Positions 63,607 through 64,000 of a stretch of 64,000 nt of DNA are shown one piece after another. Source of the stretch: Streptomyces sp. 130 (GTDB taxonomy: Bacteria; Actinomycetota; Actinomycetes; Streptomycetales; Streptomycetaceae). The translations under genes and the position numbers were made by a program. Location of the stretch: NCBI RefSeq assembly GCF_007096885.1, contig NZ_VJNO01000009.1, positions 62,001 to 126,000 of the forward strand, written 5' to 3'. A model generated the notes under the pieces. It saw only the letters and a list, made by a program, of their open reading frames with translations. It ran no database searches and was not told the DNA's origin. How positions within the stretch are numbered: position 1 is the first letter of the stretch; the number at the start of each line of letters is the position of its first letter.

Positions 63607-64000
63607 ATGACCACCGCACTCCTCCCCGTCCCCGCCCCCGCCGCCCGCGCCGCCACCCTGGCCGGCGCCGCCGCCGCCCTCGCCGGCACCCTGCTCCCCT
63701 GGACCTGGACCTCCGAATTCCCCGGCGACCTCACCGTCACCGGCTACCCCGGCGGTCTCCAGGTCCTCACCCTCACCGGCGCGATCCTCACCCTGCTCTT
63801 CGCCCTCACCGGCTACGGCATCCCCGGACTGCGCTGGCTCACCCCCGCAGGCACCAACAGCCCCGTCCGCCTCCTGGCCCTCGCCACCTTCGGCACCACC
63901 GGCTACGCCATGGGCGCCATCTCCTACGAGCTCGGCGGCGTCGTCAACCTCGAACCGGGAGCCTGGGTCAGCGGCATCGGCGCGCTCGTCGCCGTCATCG
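63607..64000 (+). CDS. livM: Branched-chain amino acid ABC transporter permease LivM (N-terminal part, cut by window edge)
   Basis: Open from ATG 63607 to the end of the window (131 codons). Translation MTTALLPVPAPAARAATLAG continues through hydrophobic segments (LAGTLLPWTWTSEFPGDLTV, VLTLTGAILTLLFALTGYGI, LLALATFGTTGYAMGAISYE). The N-terminal extension with several helices before the conserved core is common in actinobacterial LivM; the core itself lies downstream. ATG follows livH by 5 bp, so translation is probably coupled. Confidence 0.85.
   Translation, partial: MTTALLPVPAPAARAATLAGAAAALAGTLLPWTWTSEFPGDLTVTGYPGGLQVLTLTGAILTLLFALTGYGIPGLRWLTPAGTNSPVRLLALATFGTTGYAMGAISYELGGVVNLEPGAWVSGIGALVAVI

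Overview
The window is chromosomal DNA of a high-GC actinomycete, almost certainly Streptomyces. Reasons: very high G+C with strong third-position bias, many GTG starts, a mycothiol-dependent maleylpyruvate isomerase family gene, the sporulation regulator whiA, and the actinobacterial gene order gap / whiA-yvcK-rapZ-uvrC / uvrA / uvrB / coaE / rpsA / polA. I see no prophage, insertion sequence, CRISPR array, rRNA gene or complete ordinary tRNA gene; this is core-chromosome DNA with small accessory insertions. Layout. 1-5.5 kb: 5' end of gap, then the tightly overlapping uvrC-rapZ-yvcK-whiA operon on the minus strand. 5.5-8.7 kb: a secreted papain-like protease with a coupled membrane-anchored partner, a helix-turn-helix regulator behind a cluster of GTGAAC repeats, and a Tat-exported Rieske lipoprotein. 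8.9-21 kb: uvrA, a maleylpyruvate isomerase-like protein, a metallo-beta-lactamase hydrolase, a TerC membrane protein behind a manganese-type (yybP-ykoY) riboswitch, two TerD-family genes, uvrB and a MHYT membrane protein. 21-28.8 kb: glycerophosphodiesterase, ogt, a methyltransferase, a pseudouridine salvage pair convergent with a uridine-kinase-like gene, small enzymes, and an HxlR regulator divergent from an aminotransferase. 28.8-30 kb: a conserved protein gene followed on the same strand by a 160-nt folded RNA containing a circularly permuted, capped tRNA mimic, the architecture of bacterial Y RNAs (YrlA). 30-38 kb: DUF3574 protein, TetR/HXXEE pair, SNF2-SWIM operon, a 4 x 91 bp tandem repeat and an SPFH protein. 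38-45 kb: methyltransferase, PucR regulator and three consecutive secreted hydrolase-type genes. 45-61 kb: coaE, PAC2, rpsA, methyltransferase, hrpB, lytic transglycosylase, DUF4184, polA, molybdopterin oxidoreductase and a thioesterase. 61 kb to the end: a branched-chain amino acid ABC transporter (binding protein, LivH, start of LivM). Cross-cutting signals. First, five promoters resembling the RecA-NDp (PafBC-type) DNA-damage promoter, TTGTCRGTG-N8-TANNNT, lie before uvrC, uvrB, ogt, polA and the SNF2-SWIM operon; three match well (uvrB, ogt, polA) and two are weaker. This joins excision repair, alkylation repair and the SNF2-SWIM pair in one predicted damage response. Second, many genes have a -10 hexamer 6-7 nt before the start codon, predicting leaderless mRNAs. 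Third, the permuted-tRNA RNA at 28906-29065 is the most unusual object here. Finally, several regulators (TetR, HxlR, PucR, the HTH gene at 7273) carry clear dyad operators at their own promoters. Functions are assigned by reading motifs; no database search was possible.
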